Assembly (NCBI GenBank): GCA_029465975.1
Contig: CM055745.1
Location: 5,169,204-5,233,203 of the forward strand
Direction: 5' to 3'
Source of the DNA: Dallia pectoralis
Taxonomy: Eukaryota > Chordata > Actinopteri > Esociformes > Umbridae
Length of the DNA stretch: 64,000 bases
Shown: piece after piece, positions 34,822-45,461 of the stretch
Position numbering within the stretch: the stretch's first letter is position 1
How the letters are laid out: each line of letters opens with the position of its first letter
Notes under the pieces: model-generated
Database searches by the model: none
What the model was told of the DNA's origin: nothing
Seen by the model: only the letters and a program-made list of their open reading frames with translations
Position numbers and translations under genes: made by a program

Positions 34822-35655
34822 CTAGCAGATACTCTAGCGGATACACTAGCGAATACACTAGCGGATACTCCAGCGGATACTCCAGCGGATACACTAGCGA
34901 ATACACTAGCGGATACTCCAGCGGATACACTAGCGAATACACTAGCGGATACTCTAGCGGATACTCCAGCGGATACACTAGCGGATACACTAGCAGATAC
35001 ACTAGCAATACCCTAGCGGATACACTCCCGGATACACTAGCAATAGACTAGCGGATACACTAGCGGATACACTAGCTATAGACTAGCGGATACACTAGCG
35101 GATACACTAGCTATACCCTAGCGGATACACTCCCGGATACACTAGCGATACACTAGCGGATACACTAGCAATACCCTAGCGGATTCACTAGCGGATACAC
35201 TAGCAATAGACTAGCGGATACACTAGCAATAGACTAGCGGACACACTCCCGGATACACTAGCAATAGACTAGCGGATACACTAGCGGATACACTAGCGAT
35301 AGACTAGCGATACACTAGCGATACACTAGCGATACTCTAGCAATACCCTAGCGGATACACTAGCGGATACACTAGCAATAGACTAGCGCATACACTAGCG
35401 ATACACTAGCGATAGACTAGCGATACACTAGCGGATACTCTAGCGGATACCCTAGCGATACACTAGCCTATACACTAGCCTATACACTAGCCTATACACT
35501 AGCCTATACACTAGCGATACACTAGCCTATACACTAGCCTATACACTAGCGATACACTAGCCTATACACTAGCGATACACTAGCCTATACACTAGCCTAT
35601 ACACTAGCCTATACACTAGCGATACACTAGCCTATGCACTAGCGATACTCTAGCG
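34822..35655. repeat. 12-bp minisatellite with 10- and 14-bp variants
   Basis: Repeats of GGATACACTAGC, with GAATACACTAGC, GATACTCCAGC, AATAGACTAGC and, at the right end, CTATACACTAGC (35460-35635). Variants are zoned, so different parts expanded at different times. Twelve bases is four codons, hence the 90-codon SGYTS-type open frame, an artefact. Confidence 0.96.
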
Positions 35656-36002
35656 GATTCACTCTAAGATAACCCTACTGTTGATAATTCTGTACCTTTA
35701 AACCCGCTCACTCTGGCCAGACAGAAGTCGTTTACATTGAGCCCCGCCCTTCCAGGCATCCCATGCAGACTCATTACAGCCCGTTTAGATGAGCAATTGG
35801 TTTATTGATCAATCAGTCAATTAGGCCCCAGAGGGCTGGTCCGGAGCGGAGTCTGAAATGAGCAGAGCCAATCAGGAGCTTAGTCTGTAATGAGCCAAGC
35901 CAATCAATCATCGGCATGTCTCCGGGTACTGCATTATATTTTACTTAAAGAGTTTGGATCCTTAATTTCTACATACATTTTAGACTTATGAATTATTTGT
36001 AT

Positions 36003-36060
36003 GTGCAGTGCCTTCGGAAAGTGGTTCAACCCCTTGTCTTTCGCCACACATTCTTTTGTA
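36003..36060 (+). mobile_element. Fragment of another Tc1-like terminal region
   Basis: GCAGTGCCTTCGGAAAGT followed by CCCCTTGTCTTTCGCCACA resembles the terminal repeat of a common fish Tc1-like element (remembered form: AGTGCCTTCAGAAAGTAT...CCACATTTTGTTG). Only about 55 bases remain, next to the family 1 relic. Confidence 0.5.
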
Positions 36061-36219
36061 ATGGACATTTATAATTGATTACATGCGAATAACGTTGAAC
36101 ATCTCCTAACAAGAGCACATGTCAAGGTCTGTAGAAAACTTTGCACTTTGAACAATGAGTTCTCGTAGTCGACATGTTGGATTCAGGAGTAAAGACCTGA
36201 GCGACTGAATAGAGACAAT

Positions 36220-37262
36220 TTGTCATGGCCAGGCGACTGGGTCAGAGCATCTCTGAAGCGGCAAGGCTTGCGTGGTGCTCCCGGTCAGCAGTGGAGCGGG
36301 CCAAATGACTGTGGTCCGAGGAGGGGCATTCAAACAGGGCAACACGGTGTCGGGTCCCCCGATGCTCATCGATGCATGAGGGCAACAGAGGCAATTCCAT
36401 CTAGTCTGAACAGACTAGAGGTTACCGGAGGATTGTGTCACGCCACACGGTGCATCGCACCATGCGCTCTATGCGGCAGAGTAGTCGCAGACCGGTCAGA
36501 GTGCCTGTGATGACCCCTGTCTCCCGTTATAAACGCACCTAAATGGCGAGCTAGTGTGGAAACTGGAACTTTGAGCAGCGGAAGAAGGCTGCTCGTGCTC
36601 GGTTCGACGGGTCACGTTTGCGAGTCACGCGGACGACGTGTTCACATGGGGAAGTGGCGGCACCAGGGAGCACTGTGGGAAGACTACAAGCTGGTGGAGG
36701 GAGTGTGGTGCTCTGGGTAATGTTCTGCTGGTTAACCCGGGGTCTGGGCATTTATGTGGACATCAATTTGACACGTGCCACAACTAAACATTCTAGCAGA
36801 CCAGGTTGATATCTGTGGCCTCTTTCAGCTGGATAATGCACCCTGCCACACTGTACACACTGTTAAGGAATGTTTGAAGAACCTGATTAAGACAATCTAG
36901 TCTGCTCCACCTCTTCACTTAGAGGATTGAAATATCTGCTGCTAATGTATTGGTGCCAGATATCACAGGACACCTTCAGGGGTCTTGTAGAGTCCATGTC
37001 TTGGTGCCAGATATCACAGGACACCTTCAGGGGTCTTGTAGAGTCCATGTCTTGGTGCCAGATACCACAGGACACCTTCAGTGATCTTGTAGAGTCCATG
37101 TCTTGGTGCCAGATACCACAGGACACCTTCAGGGGTCTTGTAGAGTCCATGTCATGGTACCAGATACCACAGGACACCTTCAGGGGTCTTGTAGAGTCCA
37201 TGTCTTGGCGAGTCGGTGCTGATTTGGCGGCACGAGGAGAACCGACAGCATTTTATGCATTA
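36220..37262 (+). pseudogene. Tc1 transposase pseudogene
   Basis: Disrupted coding sequence of a Tc1-type DDE transposase, the enzyme that cuts and pastes the element at TA sites. Recognisable pieces occur in different frames: the GGGSVVLWVMFCW block upstream of the catalytic core's second part, the LDNAPCH motif with a catalytic aspartate, and the C-terminal WCQIPQDTFRGLVES region ending near LAARGEPTAFYAL. The NSPDxNPIE motif expected between the last two has been lost in the region around 36860-36905. Several frameshifts make it non-functional. The last 112 codons (36927-37262) are open and contain the repeated C-terminal unit. Confidence 0.85.
36951..37205 (+). repeat. 51-bp in-frame minisatellite inside the transposase C-terminus, 5 copies
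   Basis: TGGTGCCAGATATCACAGGA starts at 36951 and recurs at 37002, 37053, 37104 and (as TGGTACCAGA) 37155. Each unit encodes WCQIPQDTFRGLVESMS or a close variant in the transposase frame, and 51 bp is 17 codons. The seed is the same transposase site that expanded in the copy at 7372. Confidence 0.95.
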
Positions 37263-37354
37263 TAAATGATGAGGTCACTTACTATATATCTTGTTTGTAA
37301 AATATATAAAATAAAATGTAATCAATTAATAATTGATAAATGCATACATAATAA

Positions 37355-37925
37355 TAAGTACAGAGTAGACATTGTTCATGTTGTTTATGATTACTGTAGT
37401 TGGAGACAGCTGATTTTTAACTGAATATCTTCATAGACGTACAGAGGCCCATTATCAGCAACCATCACTTCTGTGTTCCAATGGCACATTGTGTTTGTCA
37501 ATCTAAGTTTATAATATCAAATGGCTCACTGATCATTAGAAAACGTTTTGGCCTTTAGACTGGTTCAGCATCTGGAACATCAGCATATCTGGGTTCCATT
37601 AGAGGCTCAAATGGCCTTAATCAAATAATGGTCTTTTGAAATATATCCGTTAATTCTTGTTCTAAGAAATGACGGCTAAATCATGCAAAAATTGGCCAAG
37701 AAACGGAAGAAATGTTTGTTTAGTAAATGTGTAGTACTCCCTTCACAGATCAGCTCAAACTGCCGCTATCCAGAATAGAAAAAGGTGTTGGAGGCCCCAA
37801 AGAACAGTTAAGCAAGAGGGCAAATACATTAGTGTGTTTAGTTTAAGAACCAGATGCCTCACAGGTCCACAACTGGAAGCTTCTTTAAATATTAGTAGAG
37901 GTGGTTCAACACTAATTACAAAAGA
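37355..37925 (+). mobile_element. Tc1-like element relic (family 2), 5' part with decayed transposase start
   Basis: CAGAGTAGACATTGTTCATG, GGCCCATTATCAGCAACCATC and GTGTTCCAATGGCACATTGT match the copy at 31634. It then continues into the former N-terminal DNA-binding region (ATTCTTGTTCTAAGAAATGA, AAAATTGGCCAAGAAACGGA, GTAGTACTCCCTTCACAGAT, AATAGAAAAAGGTGTTGGAG). Stops and indels break every frame. It ends near 37925, so the catalytic part is absent. It sits about 90 bases after the family 1 relic. Confidence 0.87.
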
Positions 37926-37984
37926 GTAAAACATTAAGAGTTGCCAGGAACCAAGTGGTACCACTTATCACCTGGCTATTACCA

Positions 37985-39340
37985 ACCCTACTGATATCAC
38001 TATTAATTATATCACCCTAACTGATATCACTATTAATTATATCACCCTAACTGATATCACTATTAATTATATCACCCTAACTGATATCACTATTAATTAT
38101 ACCACCCTAACTGAGATCACTATTAATTATATCACCCTAACAGATACCACACTTACTGATATCACTATTAATTATACCACCCTAACTGATATCACTATTA
38201 ATTATATCACCCTAACTGATATCACTATTAATTATATCACCCTAACTGATATCACTATTAATTATATCACCCTAACTGATATCACTATTAATTATATCAC
38301 CCTAACTGATATCACTCTAACTGATATCACTATTAATTATATCACCCTAACTGATATCACTATTAATTATATCACCCTAACTGATATCACTATTAATTAT
38401 ATCACCCTAACAGATACCACACTTACTGATATCACTATTAATTATACCACCCTAACTGATATCACTATTAATTATATCACCCTAACTGATATCACTATTA
38501 ATTATATCACCCTAACTGATATCACTATTAATTATATCACTCTAACTGATATCACTATTAATTATATCACCCTAACTGATATCACTATTAATTATATCAC
38601 CCTAACTGATACCACCCTTACTGATATCACCCTAACTGATACCACCCTTACTGATATCACCCTAACTAATATCACTATTAATTATACCACCCTAACTGAT
38701 ATCACTATTAATTATACCACCCTAACTAATATCACTATTAATTATACCACCCTAACTGATATCACTATTAATTATACCACCCTAACTGATATCACTATTA
38801 ATTATACCACCCTAACTGATATCACTATTAATTATACCACCCTAACTGATATCACTATTAATTATACCACCCTAACTAATATCACTATTAATTATACCAC
38901 CCTAACTGATATCACTATTAATTATACCACCCTAACTGATATCACTATTAATTATACCACCCTAACTAATATCACTATTAATTATACCACCCTAACTGAT
39001 ATCACTATTAATTATACCACCCTAACTGATATCACTATTAATTATACCACCCTAACTGATATCACTATTAATTATACCACCCTAACTGATATCACTACTA
39101 CTGTTAACACCCTAACTGATATCACTATTAATTATACCACCCTAACTAATATCACTATTAATTATACCACCCTAACTGATATCACCCTTACTGATATCAC
39201 TATTAATTATATCACCCTAACAGATACCACACTTACTGATATCACTATTAATTATACCACTCTAACTGATATCACTATTAATTATACCACCCTAACTGAT
39301 ATCACTACTACTGTTAACACCCTAACTGATATCACTATCA
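37985..39340. repeat. 30-bp minisatellite, about 45 copies
   Basis: Exact 30-base period: CTGATATCACTATTAATTAT then ATCACCCTAA or ACCACCCTAA. The rare variant CAGATACCACACTTACTGAT recurs at 38141, 38411 and 39221, that is, 270 and 810 bp apart (9 and 27 units). A second variant, ACTACTACTGTTAACACC, recurs at about 39094 and 39304 (210 bp). This is higher-order structure. Confidence 0.97.
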
Positions 39341-39596
39341 ATGATTTGGTTTTATGTGTCTTTCCCACAGAGCATCCTTTGATTTTGGAGGAAGTGCAGT
39401 ACATGAACACATGAGTACAGGATTTGTGTACCTCACTGTATAATTGTATTACCAGCGAGTGATATTGTGAAATTGGTTGACATGGTTGTTCTGTAGACTT
39501 TCCTTCAACTATAATGTATATGTTTTCCTCTTGATCAGTTTGTACATGTATTCTGTATACTGTATGCGTGTAACAAGTAATGTGAAACAATAATCT

Positions 39597-40300
39597 TACG
39601 CTGTGTTTGCCATAGTACTACACATAAGTACACTGTGTTTGCCATAGTACTACACATGAGTACGCTGTGTTTGCCATAGTACTACACATGAGTACACTGT
39701 GTTTGCCATAGTACTACACATAAGTACACTGTGTTTGACATAGTACTACACATAAGTACACTGTGTTTGCCATAGTACTACACATGAGTACGCTGTGTTT
39801 GCCGTAGTACTACACACGAGTACACTGTATTTGCCATACTACTACACATGAGTACGCTGTGTTTGACATTGTACTACACATGAGTACACTGTGTTTGACA
39901 TAGTACTACACATGAGTACGCTGTGTTTGACATAGTACTACACACGAGTACGCTGTGTTTGACATAGTACTACACACAAGTACACTGTGTTTGACAAACA
40001 TCAGTAATACACACGAGTACACTGTTTGACATAGTACTACACACGAGTACACTGTGTTTGACATAGTACTACACATGAGTACGCTGTGTTTGACATAGTA
40101 CTACACACGAGTACGCTGTGTTTGACATAGTACTACACACAAGTACACTGTGTTTGACAAACATCAGTAATACACACGAGTACACTGTTTGACATAGTAC
40201 TACACACGAGTACACTGTGTTTGACATAGTACTACACATGAGTACGCTGTGTTTGACATAGTACTACACACGAGTACGCTGTGTTTGACATAGTACTATA
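39597..40300. repeat. 32-bp minisatellite, about 22 copies
   Basis: The unit contains GTACGCTGTGTTTGACATAG and TACTACACACGA, with GCCATAG/GACATAG and CATAAG/CATGAG/CACGAG variants. A module with ACAAACATCAGTAATACACA followed by a shortened CACTGTTTGACATAG occurs near 39990 and again near 40158, showing a block duplication of about 168 bp. Confidence 0.96.
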
Positions 40301-40763
40301 GATTCCTTGAAGGACACTTTTCCTCTCTGGTGGGGGATTCAGATTTGGCCTGATGTGGTCTCTGTAACCTCCCTGCCATCCAGACGAGATCTTATACATG
40401 GCCTGTCACCTGATCTGATATTCATAGATCTGATGATGCGTGATTACCAATTTGAATGGCTTCTAAAGCATTTCTCAACAGCTGCTCCTTTCACACACAC
40501 ACACACATCACATGCAAAGTGAAGAGATTAGCACAGTATTTCTGCTCCGAACCAAAGGGATTGCTGCGCTGATTCTAGACAAATCAGAGAGGGAAACGGT
40601 CCCAGTTAAATTTGTTTGGCTGATGTAAATATTTGAAGACAATTTCCAAACATCTTTACCGTTGACAGATGGGGCTGACGTTATTTCCGGGGGTTCAGCA
40701 ATCAGAGGGCTCTGTTGTTGTGATGCTTGAGTGCAGGTGGGTGGGTGTGTGCGCGTGATTGTT

Positions 40764-40806
<43 letters not shown>

Positions 40807-41384
40807 TGTGTGTAGTAACAAACAGATCAAATAAAATGTAGAAGTCAGTTAAATTGAACAGGACGTGCGATAATAGAATGAGAACACAGAATTAGAGCCA
40901 TGGAACCGCGGATCAGCTAGGAGAACCTCCGAAACTCATTTGATATCTGACGACGTTAAGTGAACACGATACATAAACGGTAATTCATTGCAATTTGACC
41001 AGGTCTCACGGTAACGATCACCCCCTGCGTGTTCCAGTCCTACCAGAATAATGTCTGAGTATCAGTTTCAGTCGAGAGTCGACGGCAGGAGACTCTCTGG
41101 GGCCCACAAGCCATTGGCGTGCATCCTCTCATTAGCCAAGATGTAATGGCATTGTAGATTAGTTAAGCCAGCGGTTAATCATGTGAATGTGCTAGCGCCG
41201 GGGGGACATCCACAGGAGAAACTATTCCACCAGACGCTGCGTCCCGCGTATCTTGACTGGAATGTACTACGATTCGTTTACACCGTGGCTTTGTAATACC
41301 GACGGGAGCAAAAAGGCTTTAACCGTCGGCTCTAAGTTAACGTTTTTGCTGACCGTCTGCCGTTTTCCCCCCCTTGTTTTGCAG
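40301..41384 (+). other. Intron end before the first LRR exon; no other gene seen
   Basis: Contains a TG microsatellite (40768-40814). The last 40 bases carry the polypyrimidine tract and the CAG acceptor at 41382-41384. Confidence 0.6.
40768..40814. repeat. TG microsatellite
   Basis: About 23 TG dinucleotides with one interruption, 570 bp upstream of the first coding exon. Confidence 0.95.
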
Positions 41385-41459
41385 ACACATCGAGAACTGG
41401 ACTGGCCTGCAAACCCTAAAGGAAGTGGACATTGAGCTGTACACTGGACTCCAGAGACT
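41385..41459 (+). CDS. ntrk3: ntrk3 (TrkC) LRR-domain exon, 75 nt, internal
   Basis: This exon encodes part of the first leucine-rich repeat in the extracellular domain of the neurotrophin-3 receptor tyrosine kinase. The peptide starts HIENW and ends ELYTGLQRL. Human TrkC has HIENW and ELYTGLQKL at the same places with about 18 of 25 residues identical (from memory), while TrkA and TrkB lack the HIENW start. The acceptor is a pyrimidine tract plus TTTTGCAG (ending 41384) and the donor is CT-GTGAGTG (41460). The exon opens with one base that completes an upstream codon and ends with two bases (CT) that the next exon completes to CTA (Leu). A length of 75 nt is what I recall for the first LRR exon of Trk genes. 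In the protein it lies outside the cell, where LRRs and flanking cysteine clusters precede the Ig domains that bind ligand. I cannot tell whether it is paralogue a or b. Confidence 0.93.
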
Positions 41460-41915
41460 GTGAGTGTCGACCAGGGAAGAAACACCGTATTAATAAAGCA
41501 TCCAAGTGGATAAGCTGCTGAGCCCATTGTGGCTGTGGCCGTTGTAGCTCTATAAGTCACAGAAACCCCATGAACAAAGGCTTTTCTTTCTCTATCTGCT
41601 ATTCTCTGTTCTGCCCGCTTTTCATCTTCGTGTTTTGAAATGTTTCAGCGTTGTTGTTTGCTGACATTCTGGGCTAGATGTAGGACCGCCGAACGACGTT
41701 AGATAAACAATTATAGTCATAAATTGTATTGGCAAATGTCTATGAAACATGATTTCTCCCAAACAATAAACTGTTGAAAATGCAGGCATGTGCGCAGGCA
41801 AACCCCTGGTGTGGCTTAAGACCCCCTGCCCTGTTCCCCTCAGACTCAACAAGTACCCTCTTTTGCCCGTTGGTGTTCGCATTTTATTCTGCGCGAAACC
41901 TGTCATACGGGCCGT

Positions 41916-42040
41916 CAGTCATGAGGAAGTCGACAGTCGTGAGGAAGTCGACAGTCATGAGGAAGTCGACAGTCATGAGGAAGACGACAGTCATGAGCAA
42001 GTCGACAGTCATGAGGAAGTCGACAGTCATGAGGAAAACA
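41916..42040. repeat. 18-bp minisatellite, about 7 copies
   Basis: Repeats of CATGAGGAAGTCGACAGT with single changes (GACGAC, GAGCAAG, CGTGAG). Eighteen bases is six codons, so open frames (EEVDSHEEVD) cross it by chance. Confidence 0.95.
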
Positions 42041-42671
42041 TTATTTAAAAAAACAATGTAAACTGTTTGCCCAGTCTTTAACTAAACTACGTACTATGCG
42101 TTTTATGTTTGTGTGAGAGACTGTGAGCTGTACTGTAACTTTTAAATTGACACCCCTAACAAGTCTGCAGCAGAAACCAGTCATACTCTAGAAATGTTCG
42201 TTACCATGTTACTTGGAATCCACAAAAAAACACATAATACCATCCTATAGACTAATGTTTGGTCTCAATGGAAGAACATTAGCTCTTTCGTATATCATAT
42301 AACATCCGATAGGAAAGACACAAGTAATGGTCTACAATGATCCCGAACCACTAATCTGATGTTATGGCAAATGGTCTGGAAAGAGCCCACAGTCTATCAG
42401 GCCTGTTGACCACTAGTGGAAGCTTTATATCGCAGGCCAGTTCATTTTACTGCACTAATGCCTGTCTCAAACAACAGCGGCTCCCCATGGCACATTTCAC
42501 ACAGATCAAATAACATTGGAATATCAGCCAGGAAATTTAATTACGTCCCTAAACACCATAGCTTTTGTCAAATGCTGCAATAAGTCTCCTTTCTTCCTCC
42601 CTGGTATGTCCATTCATGCCCGCTCCGAACCTCCCCCCGCCAGCTATAACTGTTCCGTTAGAACATTGTAG
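42041..42671. other. No gene seen
   Basis: AT-rich intronic sequence without recognisable elements. Confidence 0.5.
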
Positions 42672-42985
42672 ACTCTGAAATCCTCGTTCCTCTGGACTGG
42701 ACCAATGTGGACTCTCTGAAATCCTGGTTCCCCTGGATCAGGCCACTAACAAACCTCTGAAATCCTGGTTCCTCTGGACGAGACCACTGTAGACCCTCTG
42801 AAATCTTGGTTCCTCTGGACAGGCCATTGTAGCTCCTCTGATATCCAGGTTCTTCTGGATCAGACCATTGTAGGTCCTCTGAAACCCTGGTTCTTCTCAA
42901 CCGGACCACCTTAGACCCTCTGATATCCAGGTTCTTCTGGAATGGACCACTGTAGAACCTCTTAAATCCTAGTTCTTCTGGACCT
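42672..42985. repeat. Degenerate 41-bp tandem repeat, about 8 copies
   Basis: CTCTGAAATCCTGGTTCCTC with GGAC-GACCACTGTAGAC recurs roughly every 41 bases. Units differ by up to about a quarter of positions, so the array is old. Confidence 0.88.
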
Positions 42986-43532
42986 GTTCGCACTCAGATG
43001 CCACACGTATCTGTTCTCTCTCCCAGCCTCGTCTGGTCATCTCCTCCTCTTTCAAACCCATCAGATTCTCCATCTTCAGACCAGCGCTCCGTCACAGCAT
43101 CGTCTCCAGCTGTACCTCCACAAGATGATTTCATCCAAATGCTTCCACCTGCCTCCAGTCCGCTTTTCCAGTCCACTGGTCTTAGAAGTGAAGGCCCGAA
43201 GTGGTGAAACAGAGCAGATTTACGTCCTGGAGTGGAATAGCTCCTGGCTCTTAAACTGCTGTCTCCTCCCCAACCTCTCCCTCAACAGCAGGCCCAGGCC
43301 AGATCATGGGGGAGTTGGCCAGTCCAGCGTTATGGTTAATATCAAGCCACAGGGGGACATATCCTGCGTTGGCTGTGTTAAGTCCTTCACTCTCAGGTCC
43401 AGGTGTGTCTGAACTTGACCTTGCTGTATTCCTGCCGGGCAGTACTTGTTAAAGCTCATTTACAGTAATACTAGAGTGTTACCTCACTGTTTGACAACAG
43501 CAGAACTGTTCTCTAATCATTCTAGAAGATTC
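42986..43532. other. No gene seen
   Basis: Intronic sequence with several short open frames on both strands and no recognisable motif. Confidence 0.5.
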
Positions 43533-44763
43533 TACACTGATGAGTCAAAACAATATGACCACTTGCCCAATATGCAGTTTGACCTCTGCATGCTGCCCAA
43601 AAGTGCCGACCCCGCCGAGGCAATGACTCTACGAGTATCTGGCCCCAAGACATTAGCAGCAGATCATTCAAGTCCTTTAAGTCGCCAGGCGGAGCCATCG
43701 TTAATCGGACTTGTCGGTCCAGGAGAATTTGAAGGCCAGGAGAACACCTGTAGCCCCATACACTGGACTTGGAGGCCAGGAGAACACCTGTAGCCCCATA
43801 CGCAGGTCTTGGAGACCAGGAGAACACCTGTAGCCCCATACACTGGACTTGGAGACCAGGAGGACACCTGTCGCCCCATACCCATGTCTTGGAGGCCAGG
43901 AGAACACCTGTAGCCCCATACACATGTCTTGGAGGCCAGGAGAACACCTGTAGCCCCATACCCAGGACTTGGAGGCCAGGAGAACACCTGTCGCCCCATA
44001 CGCAGGTCTCGGAGGCCAGGAGAACACCTGTAGCCCCATACACAGGTCATGGAGGCAAGGAGAACATCTGTAGCCCCATACACAGGTCTTGGAGGCAAGG
44101 AGAACACCTGTAGCCCCATACCCAGGTCTTGGAGGCCAGGAGAACACCTGTAGCCCCATACACAGGTCTTGGAGGCCAGGAGAACACCTGTAGCCCCATA
44201 CACAGGTCTTGGAGGCAAGGAGAACACCTGTCGCCCCATACGCAGGTCTCGGAGGCCAGGAGAACACCTGAAGCCCCATACCCAGGTTGGAGGCCAGGAG
44301 AACACCTGTAGCCCCATACGCAGGTCTTGGAGGCCAGGAGAACACCTGTAGCCCCATACCCAGGTCTTGGAGGCCAGGAGAACACCTGTAGCCCCATACA
44401 CAGGTCTTGGAGGCCAGGAGAACACCTGTAGCCCCATACACAGGTCTTGGAGGCAAGGAGAACACCTGTCGCCCCATACGCAGGTCTCGGAGGCCAGGAG
44501 AACACCTGAAGCCCCATACGCAGGTCTTGGAGGCCAGGAGAACACCTGTAGCCCCATACGCAGGTCTTGGAGGCCAGGAGAACACCTGTAGCCCCATACC
44601 CAGGTTGGAGGCCTTGGGTGCCCAACACTTTGTAGCCAGTTTGTGGTCGGTCCCTCCTATTGATAGGACAACCCAGACTTTCGACTCGAGCCCTTGTGAG
44701 GAGATGATTAACGTTATTCTCTTAACCTGGGCAGTGTGGTCATAATGTTTTGGCTCAATATTG
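43533..44763 (-). mobile_element. Tc1/mariner relic (family 1), reversed, with both TIRs and an internal minisatellite
   Basis: The left TIR TACACTGATGAGTCAAAACA (43533) is mirrored at the right end by GTGGTCATAATGTTTTGGCT (44736-44755). Inside the left end, the minus strand reads as transposase C-terminal sequence. The plus-strand blocks AGACATTAGCAGCAGATCAT, AAGTCCTTTAAGTCGCCAGG and GAATTTGAAGGCCAGG are the reverse complement of 7240-7370 in the copy at 6757. Most of the coding region has been deleted and replaced by an array of 40-bp units (43735-44610). About 150 bp of less clear sequence precede the right TIR. Confidence 0.9.
43735..44610. repeat. 40-bp minisatellite, about 22 copies, inside the reversed Tc1 relic
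   Basis: The unit contains GGTCTTGGAGGCCAGGAGAA and CACCTGTAGCCCCATACACA. The first unit is continuous with transposon sequence (GAATTTGAAGGCCAGGAGAA). The GTAGCCCCATACGCAG half resembles a different, normally distant part of the same transposon, so the unit seems to be a deletion junction that was then amplified. Minus-strand open frames of up to 364 codons (YGATGVLLASKTCVWG repeats) are artefacts of three 40-bp units making 40 codons. Confidence 0.95.
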
Positions 44764-45461
44764 CATTTGAGCAAGTCAAGATCTTGTTGACGCATCCAAT
44801 AAAAATGTATTCAATATACATAATTGATCTGAGCTCCTCGAAGCTAGCTGAGTAGAGGGTGAGATTACGGCCCCCTGACACCATCAATCACCATGAAAAC
44901 ATCCCACGAGGAGCGAGTGGAACACGAAGACGACCGACCGGGCGCAATCCAATGTCTTTTAGGATGCCTTCCTAGTCACTGCAAACGGCGCCGTTTGCCG
45001 GGCAATTATCTGACTGGTTTGCTTGGCCGCTGTCAAATTCAGCGTAAAGAGCCAAAAGCGAGGATGAATCTCTCACACACACACTCTCACAGCACACCTC
45101 CATCACAGCCCACGATGAACCGTATATGAGGAGTTCAGGAAAACCTATCTCAGAACAATCTGTGGACAATCGTGGTCTCCGCGAGCGCGGGCACAACCTG
45201 TGCGCCCACCCCATTTGTGTAGGTGGGTAGCCGCACTGAGCCGAGGAACCCTGGTTTCCATGGACACGCTGTGTCGGCGGTTATAAATGTGGCATTTTAT
45301 TTTCTCCCTACGCTTCACTTATCTGTCCATGTGGGAGGATATTGCTGTCAGTATCAACAATAGTAACCTCATGGGAGTAATTGTTTTCCTTCGTGTCGCA
45401 GCATTGTGGCTAATCACGTTGGTTAGTCTTTACAGTTAGATGTGTTCTGTGTTTCCTCCAG
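44764..45461 (+). other. Intron end before the second LRR exon; no gene seen
   Basis: Repeat-free intronic sequence ending in a pyrimidine tract and CAG acceptor. Confidence 0.6.

Larger units (their letters stand above)
36070..37262 (+). mobile_element. Tc1/mariner element relic (family 1), nearly full length internally
   Basis: Shares with the copy at 6757 the leader (AATAACGTTGAACATCTCCT, GACCTGAGCGACT) and the C-terminal coding region. In order it preserves the GGCGACTGGGTCAGAGCATC region, GCAGACCGGTCAGAGTGCC, the GGGSVVLWVMFCW coding block (about 36693-36731), CAGCTGGATAATGCACCCTG (LDNAPCH, second catalytic Asp, about 36826) and the C-terminal WCQIPQDTF block. Frameshifts and stops separate these. 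A 51-bp segment is tandemly repeated five times at the 3' end. Both terminal repeats are missing or too decayed to see. Confidence 0.9.
1..41384 (+). other. ntrk3: Presumed ntrk3 intron upstream of the first LRR exon (3' part)
   Basis: The exon at 41385 opens in the middle of a codon, after a pyrimidine tract and a CAG acceptor, so it must be joined to an upstream exon. In TrkC that exon carries the signal peptide and N-terminal cysteine cluster. I searched by eye for such an exon ending in AT before a GT donor and found none, so I infer that the whole stretch is intron. An unrecognised small or non-coding exon inside it cannot be excluded. It holds most of the window's minisatellites and transposon relics. 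Confidence 0.6.
41460..45461 (+). other. ntrk3: ntrk3 intron between the two LRR exons (4002 bp)
   Basis: A GT donor at 41460 and an AG acceptor at 45460-45461 with tract TGTGTTTCCTCCAG. The phase is consistent: two bases before, one after. It contains an 18-bp array, a 41-bp degenerate array and a whole TIR transposon relic with its own minisatellite. Confidence 0.9.

Noticed and set aside
37985..39340. Telomere-like repeat (each unit contains CCCTAA)
   Set aside because: CCCTAA occurs once per 30-bp unit and is never tandem, so this is not interstitial telomeric DNA.
43522..44795. Long minus-strand frames (up to 364 codons) with YGATGVLLAS repeats
   Set aside because: The 40-bp array inside a Tc1 relic. 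Three units make 40 codons, so frames stay open without selection.
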